DNA from: Psychrobacter faecalis
GTDB taxonomy: Bacteria; Pseudomonadota; Gammaproteobacteria; Pseudomonadales; Moraxellaceae
Assembly (NCBI RefSeq): GCF_016107575.1
Contig: NZ_JABAST010000001.1
Span: forward strand, 1-64,000
Direction of reading: 5' to 3'
DNA length: 64,000 bases
Below the pieces are notes generated by a model, which was given only the letters and a program-made list of their open reading frames with translations, made no database searches and was not told the DNA's origin. This document shows positions 56,922-64,000 of this stretch, one piece after another (the first letter of the stretch is position 1; the number at the start of each line of letters is the position of its first letter). A program made the position numbers and the translations under genes.

Positions 56922-57725
56922 ATGAAAAATAGATATCTTGTATTTACCGATTTAGATGGAACACTACTCAATCACCAGGATTATAGTTTCGCTCCTGCAA
57001 AAGAGGCCTTAGCACTTTTAAAATATCGCTCAATTCCTCTCATTATCGCTACGAGCAAAACCTTTAGTGAAGTAGTAGTGCTTCAAAAAGAGTTAGGCAT
57101 GCGGCAGCCTTTTATTGTTGAAAATGGTGCTGGGATATTTGTGCCCTCAGAGTCTGTACTTGCAAAAGAGGTGGCGTTTAAAGAGGAGTGGATAAAATTC
57201 TCTAAAGCGCACTCCTACATAGAACTGAGACTTTTTTTCACACACATGAAACAGAGCTACTCTATAAAAGGTTTTGGAGATATGAGTGTTGATGAAGTAA
57301 TGCAGCATACAGGTTTGCCAAGAGAAGAGAGCCTAAATGCCATGAAACGCGACTTTAGTGAGCCTTTTTTGATGCAAGACGAAAGAGGGTTTGAGGCTCT
57401 TAAAAAAGAGGCAAATGAAGAGGGCTTTGATATAGTAAAAGGGGGAAGATTTTATCACCTTGTCTCACTCCTACAAGACAAAGCAAATGCCATGCTTACA
57501 CTTGCTCACATGTATGAAGAGTATTACAACCAAAAGTGTACCAAGATAGCCCTTGGTGATAGTGCAAATGACTTTACTATGATAAAAAAAGCAGATATTG
57601 GTGTTTTAGTTCCCCTCTATGATGGCTCTTTTAGTGCCATAGGAAACGCAGATATAAAAAGAGCAGCCTATCCAGGACCAAAAGGTTGGAATAGCTCTAT
57701 ACTGGAGATATTTGATGGACTCTAA
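56922..57725 (+). CDS. mannosyl/glucosyl-3-phosphoglycerate phosphatase (HAD-IIB)
   Basis: 267 residues from ATG 56922. HAD motif I FTDLDGTLL near residues 8-16, motif II in IATSKTFSEV, motif IV GDSANDFTMI near 215. The opening NRYLVFTDLDGTLL, PFIVENGAGIF and the KGGRFYHLV block are those of mannosyl-3-phosphoglycerate phosphatase. It removes the phosphate from the sugar-glycerate intermediate to give mannosyl- or glucosylglycerate, a compatible solute. Codon use (many AAA/AGA, CTC/CTT and GAG) differs from its neighbours. No ribosome-binding site stands before the ATG, suggesting a junction there. Confidence 0.82.
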   Translation: MKNRYLVFTDLDGTLLNHQDYSFAPAKEALALLKYRSIPLIIATSKTFSEVVVLQKELGMRQPFIVENGAGIFVPSESVLAKEVAFKEEWIKFSKAHSYIELRLFFTHMKQSYSIKGFGDMSVDEVMQHTGLPREESLNAMKRDFSEPFLMQDERGFEALKKEANEEGFDIVKGGRFYHLVSLLQDKANAMLTLAHMYEEYYNQKCTKIALGDSANDFTMIKKADIGVLVPLYDGSFSAIGNADIKRAAYPGPKGWNSSILEIFDGL

Positions 57726-57801
57726 AGCGCTTGCAAGAGAGATATTTGTCGATGCACTTGAGGCGTCTTTGCTAAAAAAATTCGTCACAAAATATGGCTA
57801 G
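57715..57801 (+). pseudogene. 5' remnant of a glycerate 2-kinase-like gene
   Basis: The ATG overlaps the phosphatase gene's end and has GGAG seven bases before it. The 28 codons begin MDSKALAREIFVDALEA, like glycerate 2-kinase (GckA/DUF4147), then change to unrelated residues and stop. In donor-type operons a glycerate kinase would supply phosphoglycerate. Here only its first 17 or so codons remain. Confidence 0.55.
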
Positions 57802-58165
57802 CTTAAAGAAAAGATTTTAGGTGTAGGTAGCAAGAAATATGGTACCCCCCTAAACATAAGGCTGTAGTGGCACAAATATGATAGATGTAGCGATAATAAT
57901 AAAAGGTAACCGTGCAGGTTAGAGTGCCACGCTTCGCTTGCAATGACACTTGCTGTCACTGCGAGGTTTTGAAAAATAATGGCAGTCTATAGTCGATGCA
58001 CCTAAAAAGTGTTATATCGCTACTAGGATGAATTTTACGCAGCCTCTGTCTGCGTAGGCACAGCACGCAAGTAAAATTTGTGCTAGTAGCGCGTTTAAAT
58101 TTATATAACCGTCTTATTTTCAACTGATCATAGTTATATGAGATAACATCAAAAGGGAGAATAAG
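57802..58165. other. gap between the two sugar-glycerate genes, with host-like repeats
   Basis: About 360 bases without a coding frame. It contains the hairpin element at 58018-58091 and, near 57925-57975, a stretch TTGCAATGACA / TGTCACTGCGAGG that resembles widespread short palindromic intergenic repeats. It appears to be patchwork DNA filling the place of a lost part of the operon. Confidence 0.5.
58018..58091. repeat. hairpin repeat element in the gap
   Basis: Outer arms CGCTACTAG and CTAGTAGCG are perfect; the inner parts GAATTTTACGC and GCAAGTAAAATTTG pair with a few mismatches; the loop is GC-rich with the inverted CAGCC/CTGCG core. It resembles small palindromic repeats scattered in related genomes. 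Confidence 0.55.
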
Positions 58166-59377
58166 ATGTCAGATTTTTTCCAAAACGGCGTTATAACAAC
58201 ACTACAAAATGTGGGAAATCGCTCCTTAGAAAGCATAGAAGAAGAGTTGTTGCACTTTTCAAAACGCAGAAACATGGTGCTTTTGCTTCCCGCTCTCTAC
58301 TCAGAGTTTGAAACGCCAGCGATGCAGACTATTATTGATGAGCTTAAAAACGTGAAGTATCTCTATAAAATTATACTTGGACTCGATGGTGCAACTGAGG
58401 AGCAGTTTTTAGAAGTAAAGAAACGTATGAGCATTTTGGAGTGTAGTGTTGAGGTACTTTGGAATGATGGTCCAAACGTAAAAAAGATATATAAAGAGCT
58501 TACAGATGAGGGTTTTCCTGGTTTAGACACTCCAGGAAAAGGTCGTAATGTCTGGACGATGATAGGTTATGGTCTCACAGATCAAGATAACTATGCTTTT
58601 GCCCTGCATGATTGTGACATAGTAAACTACTCACGAGCGCTTGTTGCACGGCTTTTTTACCCCATAGTACACCCCGGACTTGATTTTGAGTTTAACAAAG
58701 GCTATTACTCTCGCGTTACAAACAAGCTCCACGGTCGTGTGACCCGTCTTTTTTATACACCACTCATAAAAGCCCTCAAGATCACTTTTGGCTCAAACCA
58801 GTACTTGGAGTATATGCAGAGTTTTCGTTATGCCCTCTCTGGAGAGTTCGCATTTATCCGCTCTCTTGGTCGTGGTATTGCGATTTCTCCTACTTGGGGG
58901 CTTGAGGTTTCAACACTCTCAGAAGTTTATAACAACACCTCAAACCGTCGTATCTGTCAAACAGAAATCATGGAGAGTTATGAGCATAAACATCAAGACT
59001 TAGGCTCAAAAAGTGAAGGTGGTGGCATTTACAAGATGGCAAACGATATAGCTAAAACTCTTTTTAGAATTTTAGCTCAAGAGGGAGTGGTTTTTTCAGA
59101 AGCCTCTTTTAAAACACTCCTTGCTTCATACTACCAGCAGTCGCGTATTGAAATTTCAAAGTACAATACACTCAGTAAGATAAATGCCCTTGAGTACAAC
59201 CGCCAAAATGAGATAAGGGCAGTCGAAGCTTTTGAAGAGGCTATCAAAGAAGCTGCAGCTGAATTTTGTGAGGATCCAATGGGTGTGACATCCCTCTCTC
59301 CATGGATTACAGTGCGTTCCGTTTTACCTGGCTTTTCCGATAGATTTAGAGCGATGGTAAAAGAGGAGTCAAAATGA
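58166..59377 (+). CDS. gpgS: glucosyl-3-phosphoglycerate synthase (GT81-type)
   Basis: 403 residues of the GpgS/GT-A type: PALYSEFETP near the start, GLDGATEEQF, PGKGRNVWTMIGYGL and the metal-binding ALHDCDIV (DxD). It moves glucose from an NDP-sugar to 3-phosphoglycerate; the phosphatase upstream would finish glucosylglycerate, an osmoprotectant and starvation solute. The start follows GGGAG. Base and codon use differ from the surrounding host genes, and the closest relatives of this protein type are in epsilon-proteobacteria and deep-branching thermophiles (from general knowledge). NDP preference not visible. Confidence 0.72.
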   Translation: MSDFFQNGVITTLQNVGNRSLESIEEELLHFSKRRNMVLLLPALYSEFETPAMQTIIDELKNVKYLYKIILGLDGATEEQFLEVKKRMSILECSVEVLWNDGPNVKKIYKELTDEGFPGLDTPGKGRNVWTMIGYGLTDQDNYAFALHDCDIVNYSRALVARLFYPIVHPGLDFEFNKGYYSRVTNKLHGRVTRLFYTPLIKALKITFGSNQYLEYMQSFRYALSGEFAFIRSLGRGIAISPTWGLEVSTLSEVYNNTSNRRICQTEIMESYEHKHQDLGSKSEGGGIYKMANDIAKTLFRILAQEGVVFSEASFKTLLASYYQQSRIEISKYNTLSKINALEYNRQNEIRAVEAFEEAIKEAAAEFCEDPMGVTSLSPWITVRSVLPGFSDRFRAMVKEESK

Positions 59378-59406
59378 TGGTTATAATCCCAGTTCGGAAT
59401 AAGTGA
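59374..59406 (+). pseudogene. first codons of a lost downstream gene
   Basis: ATG at 59374 overlaps the gpgS stop (ATGA). Ten codons, MMVIIPVRNK, then a stop. The start MxVIIPxRxx is typical of nucleotidyltransferases and glycosyltransferases. It looks like the severed head of the next gene in the donor operon. Confidence 0.5.
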
Positions 59407-59674
59407 TTCATTAAGCTGCTGATAGTAACGGTCTAATTAAAATCATAACTTATACCGTCATAACAAATCAGCGGACTTAACAATAGTTCAGCAACACTTT
59501 AAACATTCGTTATACAGACAGCCCAATTGAGTCTCTCTATATTAGATATGTCAGCTTGAAGTTTAATAATTGCTGATAGCTTATTTATAAATAAAAAAAA
59601 TAAAAGATGGATGAGCTTAGTCTTGGTATAGATGCGTTGACTCAACCACTCATAAATGGAAAAGGAAAACCATA
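59407..59674. other. upstream region of csbD
   Basis: About 270 AT-rich bases, right edge of the foreign segment followed by the csbD promoter region. No terminal repeat or transposon end seen. Confidence 0.4.
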
Positions 59675-59950
59675 ATGGACAATCAAAATGTGAACGAAAA
59701 AAGTATGGATGAACAGTACAAAAACAATCAAAAAATGGATAATGATATGAATAACCAGACACTAAAAGGCGAATGGAACCAGCTCAAAGGTTCAGTAAAA
59801 CAAAAATGGGCAGATTTAACAGATGACGATCTCACCCATATCGAAGGTGACCGCGATAAATTAGTCGGTCGTGTCCAAGAGCGTTATGGTCAATCAAAAG
59901 AAGATGCTGAACGTGATGTAGACAACTGGCGTAACCAAAATAACTATTGA
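59675..59950 (+). CDS. CsbD-family stress protein
   Basis: 91 residues, highly charged and Asn/Gln-rich. The CsbD domain follows LKGEWNQLKGSVKQKWADLT and contains the typical GDRDKLVGRVQERYG. Such proteins are induced by general stress; the molecular role is unknown. The first 27 residues are an added Asn/Met/Asp-rich tail. The start has AAAGGAAAA upstream, and a terminator follows. Confidence 0.9.
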   Translation: MDNQNVNEKSMDEQYKNNQKMDNDMNNQTLKGEWNQLKGSVKQKWADLTDDDLTHIEGDRDKLVGRVQERYGQSKEDAERDVDNWRNQNNY

Positions 59951-59988
59951 TTATAGTGTCTTTAATAGTTATACCCTTAAAACGCAAC

Positions 59989-60020
59989 AAGCCCGTGGCT
60001 ATGGTCACGGGCTTTTTTAG
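59989..60020. terminator. bidirectional terminator between csbD and the PAP2 gene
   Basis: 9-base perfect arms AAGCCCGTG/CACGGGCTT with a loop of 8, then T6. Confidence 0.85.
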
Positions 60021-60094
60021 TCAATCTAATTAGGACTTGATCCTTTATCAGTGTGCTATTTGTGTCGATACTTCATAGTAGCTTACTACAATGG

Positions 60095-61099
60095 TTAAGA
60101 TAACATTGGAAGTTGATAGATTTTTGCGTAAATCAACGTACTAATAAATACGCCTAACCCGCTCAGCCAGATTATGTATACATGAGAAGTTGACCACTCG
60201 ACTTTCCATACGATCTTATCTTTAGCGCTTAACCACTCCGTAATACTAATGCCAAGCGTCAACCAAAACGCACCTACAAGATAGCCGCCCAGTACATCGC
60301 TTAAATAATGCTGGTTCAGTACCACTCTGCTCAAGCCGATCAATAGGATAAAAAGTATGGCTATGGTCGTTATACGAATTTTTTGCGCAAAATTTTGGTT
60401 AAATCGAATTAGCAGGTAAGCGATAAAGCCATATAACGCCATAGCAGTCGTCGCATGACCACTTGGAAATGAAAAAGTTTGTACGGCAAGCAAGCTATTA
60501 TCAGGACGCTCGCGCTCCAATACATGTTTTAGCAAATAAGTCACGGTAGTACTGCTTAAAGTAGCAATCAATAACCCTACTATGATATAGCGTTGCTGCC
60601 TTACCCAGCAGCTCAGCGCAGCAAGCAGAACCACCAAAACATAGATAGGAGTAGACGCAAAGCTGGTTATCAGCACAAAAAAACCGACACTATCAGAATC
60701 TGGTCGCAAACTTATTCGCGCTGATAAAAAATGATCTATCATTACGACAGCCCCAACAGGATTTGGTAAGGCCACAGCGTTGATTAGCGTTATAAATAAC
60801 ACTAATATGCAGGCCATCATCACGCATAACAGTGTCAAAGGTAGACGATAGAAATGCTGTACATCAAACTGCTGAGACAGTATTCTATAAGACTTGGGAT
60901 ACTTGTCTTTAAATTGTATGAAACGTTGGTTTTGTGCAAAATCTCGATGAGTCCGCGCCACATAACGAGTCACTTGTGTAAAAAGACTCTGGCCATAGCG
61001 GATAGCCACGTACTGCCATAACAACAAAACAATGATGACCAGAAAAATCAGACCAGTTAAGACGAATAATGGCTGGTTTTCTGGTATAAATGATGTCAT
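60095..61099 (-). CDS. PAP2-superfamily phosphatase
   Basis: 334 residues, six or more hydrophobic segments. All three PAP2 catalytic motifs: KHVLERERP, PSGH, and SRVVLNQHYLSD. It removes phosphate from a membrane lipid such as phosphatidic acid, PGP or undecaprenyl pyrophosphate. The start has AGGGTGAAC upstream. It begins 15 bases behind the PIMT-esterase fusion gene on the same strand, so the two form an operon. Confidence 0.88.
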   Translation of the reverse strand: MTSFIPENQPLFVLTGLIFLVIIVLLLWQYVAIRYGQSLFTQVTRYVARTHRDFAQNQRFIQFKDKYPKSYRILSQQFDVQHFYRLPLTLLCVMMACILVLFITLINAVALPNPVGAVVMIDHFLSARISLRPDSDSVGFFVLITSFASTPIYVLVVLLAALSCWVRQQRYIIVGLLIATLSSTTVTYLLKHVLERERPDNSLLAVQTFSFPSGHATTAMALYGFIAYLLIRFNQNFAQKIRITTIAILFILLIGLSRVVLNQHYLSDVLGGYLVGAFWLTLGISITEWLSAKDKIVWKVEWSTSHVYIIWLSGLGVFISTLIYAKIYQLPMLS

Positions 61100-61114
61100 T
61101 GTTCACCCTAGTGC

Positions 61115-63100
61115 TTATAATCCAAACGAGAAGATATCGAGCTCACCTTCTTCCCTCTCTTTACTTAACGCCTCAACCGCGCGCGATTCATCAAACCAGA
61201 TATACTCATCAAACTGCGCCGGCAAAGAGGCATAAAAATAATGACTTTGTCGCTCAGTCTGGGGTCTATAAATGACGCCGATCGCGCGCTCAAGTCGCTC
61301 TGGAAGTAGCTTTTTACGCACCTCATCATCTAAAGGATATCGCAGCGGTAAAAGTAAGTTATCAGCGGGCGCATCGTGAAAGAGGCGCTCATAACTGTCT
61401 GGTCGCGCGTGCTGAACTTTTTTTATCTCCATCGCACCATCCCAGTCAGAAGCTGCAGCCACCGTACCATGATCGGTGCCAAAGCCGATGTTGTAGACTT
61501 TGTCGCCAAATTTTTGCCGTGCCAATTGACCTATATTTAGCTCGCCGCGAGCGCTCATTTGGGTGGCTCGAGCATCGCCGATGTGGGAATTGTGCGCCCA
61601 AACGACCGCCTTTGATTCAGACCCTTTAAAGTCAAGCACCGCCTGTAAGGTGTCCATCATGTGCTGATCGCGCTGATTCCATGAGCTGTCTGTCGCGTAA
61701 TACATGGTTCGGTAATAGCGTTCGGCATCGACGATCAGCCTAGCGTTTTGTTTGGCATCAAAAAACTGCTCTTCATTGGCGGCAGCGTACTCTAAACGCT
61801 TCTTGAGTAAATCTTGCAGGTTTTTGAGTACCTCGGTCTCGCAGTCCCTATGTTGCTGAGTAATCACAGCACGGCCGTATAAAGAAGGCTCATCCGCCCA
61901 AGGCATCAAACAGCCATAACGCTCGCGGGCAATGTCTGCCGTCTTAGGATCCACGTCTTGTAAATAGCTCAAGACGCTTTCGATAGAGCCGTATAAGCTG
62001 TATAAATCCAAACCATAAAACCCTACTTTTTGCTCAGTAGATTTGCCTTTATTATAGTCATGAAGCCAATGGGTAAATGTGAGCATAGACTGATTGGCCC
62101 ACATCCAAGTCGGGAATCTAGAAAACGGTTTATGTTGACGCCGCGCATCTTGCTCTTGCCCACGAATATAACGATTGATGTGCGCCGCATCCGGCCAGTC
62201 CGCTTCAGCGGTAACAATGGTAAAGCCCTTTTTCTCGATAAGCGCTTTGGTGATTTTTGCCCGCATATCATAAAATTCAGCAGTGCCATGTGACGCCTCG
62301 CCCAGCAGCACCACACGGCTATCGCCGATACGCTCTAAAAGATTGTCTAGATTGACCTCATCGATACTGGCAAAAGACTCACTTGCTTGACCAATCAATT
62401 CAGGCAAAGTTGACGCCTTTGACGTGTCCTCGCTTTTTTCTTTACTGCTTTTATCGTGCCAACCTGCCGCGCCAATTAAGGGGACAAAACGAACGCCGCC
62501 TAAATCCTCTGTTTGATAGTCCTCTTGACTGACGCGCCGAAAGCGAAGCAGCTTTTGTGATTTTAAGGAGGCACCGACAGGAATGACCAATCGCCCACCA
62601 ATCGCTAACTGCTCTTTAAGCGTCTGCGGAACCTCAGGCGCTCCTGCGGCAACGATGATGGCATCAAAAGGTGCTTTGTCCGCCCAGCCAAGCGTCCCAT
62701 CGCCGTGTTTGACTTGAATATTGGTATACCCCAGCGCGTTGAGTTTGGCCTTCGCTGTATCGGCCAATGCCTTGTGGCGCTCAATCGTATAGACAGTATC
62801 GCAAATCTCCCCAAGCACGGCGGCGGCATAGCCTGATCCTGTCCCAACCTCAAGCACGCGGTCACCTGATTGCAGCTCAAGCGCGGCTGTCATTAAGGCC
62901 ACAATATAAGGCTGCGAGATGGTCTGACTCTCTTCAATAGGTAAAGGGGCATCCCTATAAGCAGAATCGATAAGATCGGCAGGTATAAATTTTTCACGCG
63001 GCACGCTACCTAGTGCATCCAGTACCGTTTGATCATGTAGACCCCGCGCTACGAGCTGGTCATCTATCATCTGCTGTCTGCGAGCTTTAAAGTTATCCAT
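61115..63100 (-). CDS. fusion: protein-L-isoaspartate O-methyltransferase and erythromycin-esterase-like domain
   Basis: 661 residues from ATG 63100 (AAGG stands at good distance; the frame runs to 63121). Residues about 1-215 are a complete PCMT: motif VLEVGTGSGYAAAVL for SAM, PLPIEESQTISQPYIVALM for the peptide, and GGRLVIPVG. After a Ser/Lys/Glu linker, residues about 225-660 are an erythromycin-esterase (EreA-like) domain: VVLLGEASHGTAEFYDMRA and AEADWPDAAHINRYIRG, AHNSHIGDARAT. PCMT repairs isoaspartate in old proteins; the Ere-type hydrolase acts on an unknown ester. Confidence 0.9.
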   Translation of the reverse strand: MDNFKARRQQMIDDQLVARGLHDQTVLDALGSVPREKFIPADLIDSAYRDAPLPIEESQTISQPYIVALMTAALELQSGDRVLEVGTGSGYAAAVLGEICDTVYTIERHKALADTAKAKLNALGYTNIQVKHGDGTLGWADKAPFDAIIVAAGAPEVPQTLKEQLAIGGRLVIPVGASLKSQKLLRFRRVSQEDYQTEDLGGVRFVPLIGAAGWHDKSSKEKSEDTSKASTLPELIGQASESFASIDEVNLDNLLERIGDSRVVLLGEASHGTAEFYDMRAKITKALIEKKGFTIVTAEADWPDAAHINRYIRGQEQDARRQHKPFSRFPTWMWANQSMLTFTHWLHDYNKGKSTEQKVGFYGLDLYSLYGSIESVLSYLQDVDPKTADIARERYGCLMPWADEPSLYGRAVITQQHRDCETEVLKNLQDLLKKRLEYAAANEEQFFDAKQNARLIVDAERYYRTMYYATDSSWNQRDQHMMDTLQAVLDFKGSESKAVVWAHNSHIGDARATQMSARGELNIGQLARQKFGDKVYNIGFGTDHGTVAAASDWDGAMEIKKVQHARPDSYERLFHDAPADNLLLPLRYPLDDEVRKKLLPERLERAIGVIYRPQTERQSHYFYASLPAQFDEYIWFDESRAVEALSKEREEGELDIFSFGL

Positions 63101-63782
63101 GATGATTTCCTTGATTTTCATTTTGGAGGTTTCAATAATCTAAAAGTTGCAAGATTCTAGATATCGTCAGTCCTAAACAAAGTAGATAAAAAAATATCTA
63201 ACTGAAGAAAATTCAATTTTAGCTGGAGGTTTTTAAAAATAACATCAATAATTTTTAACTTGCTTGTAATCTTTTTAAAATTAATACCCTGTATTTATTC
63301 TATAAACCTACAATTCGTTTATTAAAAAACACGTAGTTTGCCAATAGAGTTTAACAATTATTAAGCCAAATATTATTTAGGCTACGGCTAATGATTATCT
63401 AATTCAATGTGATTGTATCTATTCTGTGTAGGGTTAACGTAATATATTTATTTTGAATTACATATGTTTAAGGTATACCCCAACGGAACCAGTAATTTCA
63501 CCCTTAAAACCTATTAACAGACCACTTAAAACAGACTGGTATAATGGAACTACTAATAATAGACCGCTAGACTTTTTTAACTCTTACTCTTATGACATCA
63601 CCGATACCCATTTTCTTGCATTTGATGAGCATTTTACTGACCAAAGTTCAATTTACTCATCAATGCTGAATAAGTCTTTCCGTCTTTTTCACAGTGAATC
63701 AATCACAAGTTTATAAGCAAAGCAAACCACAGCAATTCTTGCTAGAATAATCGCAGTCTTTTAACCATTATTAAGTTCACTT
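63101..63782. other. AT-rich region between the fusion gene and sbcD
   Basis: About 680 bases between divergent genes. A plus-strand frame of 87 codons at 63453-63716 starts only with TTG and has no ribosome-binding site; it is not supported. The stretch AAGGTATACC...GGAACCA at 63470-63491 resembles one near 55380. Promoters for both directions are expected here. Confidence 0.4.
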
Positions 63783-64000
63783 ATGCCTGCATTTGCTATT
63801 AAACCGCTTACTATTCTTCATACCTCCGACTGGCATTTGGGACGCAGACTTTATGGGCGCATGCGTTATGAGGAATTTGAAGCCTTTTTAAGTTGGCTAC
63901 AAGAGACCATTAGCGCGCAAAAAGTGGACGTACTTATCGTAGCCGGTGATATCTTTGACACCATGACCCCAAGTAACAGAGCCCAAGCGCTGTATTATGA
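63783..64000 (+). CDS. sbcD: exonuclease SbcCD subunit D, N-terminal part (cut by window edge)
   Basis: 72 codons up to the window edge. The Mre11-type nuclease motif I, HTSDWHLGRRLYG, and motif II, IVAGDIFDTMTPS, are intact. SbcD with SbcC cuts hairpins and processes stalled forks. The ATG is preceded by AAGTTCACTT, without a strong ribosome-binding site. Confidence 0.9.
   Translation, partial: MPAFAIKPLTILHTSDWHLGRRLYGRMRYEEFEAFLSWLQETISAQKVDVLIVAGDIFDTMTPSNRAQALYY

Noticed and set aside
56666-56971. A minus-strand frame across the right IS5 end and the start of the phosphatase gene
   Set aside because: It crosses an insertion sequence boundary and is antisense to the phosphatase start, so it cannot be an old gene.
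63453-63716. An 87-codon plus-strand frame before sbcD
   Set aside because: Only a TTG start without a ribosome-binding site, and no known features. Left as unsupported.
1-64000. CRISPR arrays, tRNA or rRNA genes and riboswitches
   Set aside because: I looked for regularly spaced repeats, tRNA T-arm and anticodon patterns and conserved leader motifs on both strands and saw none that I could support.

Overview
The window reads as a chromosomal segment of a gamma-proteobacterium of the Moraxellaceae, most likely Psychrobacter. This is inferred from gene content (PQQ/glucose dehydrogenase cluster ending in an M19 dipeptidase, paired bacterioferritins with Bfd, a lipoprotein-type sulfate uptake operon, sat/cysI/DUF934/cysH) and from AT-leaning intergenic DNA. 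No rRNA, tRNA, CRISPR array or replication origin was seen.

Layout. 1-394: N-terminal part of an IS256-family transposase cut by the window edge. 449-6393: LysR regulator divergent from a lactate cluster (lldP, dld, lldD). 6664-9438: ppc. 9760-14078: pqqABCDE plus a peptidase on the minus strand, with a terminator-like hairpin between pqqA and pqqB; gcd (14336-16939) lies just upstream in the same direction, so enzyme and cofactor genes sit together. 17147-18787: decayed accessory DNA (a MITE-like repeat, a broken Sel1-repeat gene and a broken IS3-family element that itself carries a palindromic insertion). 19096-22972: small secreted proteins, MtfA peptidase, and a RhuM/Fic protein. 23058-28170: AraC regulator with hyuA and hyuB. 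28533-35786: EamA exporter, DUF819 membrane protein, DEAD-box helicase with RGG tail, DUF1176 protein, YghU-type GST. 36118-40094: MFS pump, a two-subunit bacterioferritin system with Bfd and a Fur-box-like site, ArsR regulator.

40225-55298 is largely sulfur assimilation: cysA-cysW-cysT with two sulfate-binding lipoproteins, sat, cysI, a DUF934 protein, cysH and cysG (siroheme for CysI). A 132-bp MITE with perfect 8-bp target duplications sits directly behind a lipoprotein gene in this region. No APS kinase and no CysJ flavoprotein are visible here.

55878-59406 is the most unusual part: a dead IS5-family element followed by two glucosyl/mannosyl-glycerate synthesis genes (a 3-phosphoglycerate-sugar phosphatase and a glucosyl-3-phosphoglycerate synthase), each followed by a truncated start of a further gene. 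It looks like a broken fragment of a foreign compatible-solute operon, with host-like hairpin repeats in the gap. The right end holds csbD, a PAP2 phosphatase, a fusion of protein-L-isoaspartate methyltransferase with an erythromycin-esterase-like domain, and the start of sbcD.
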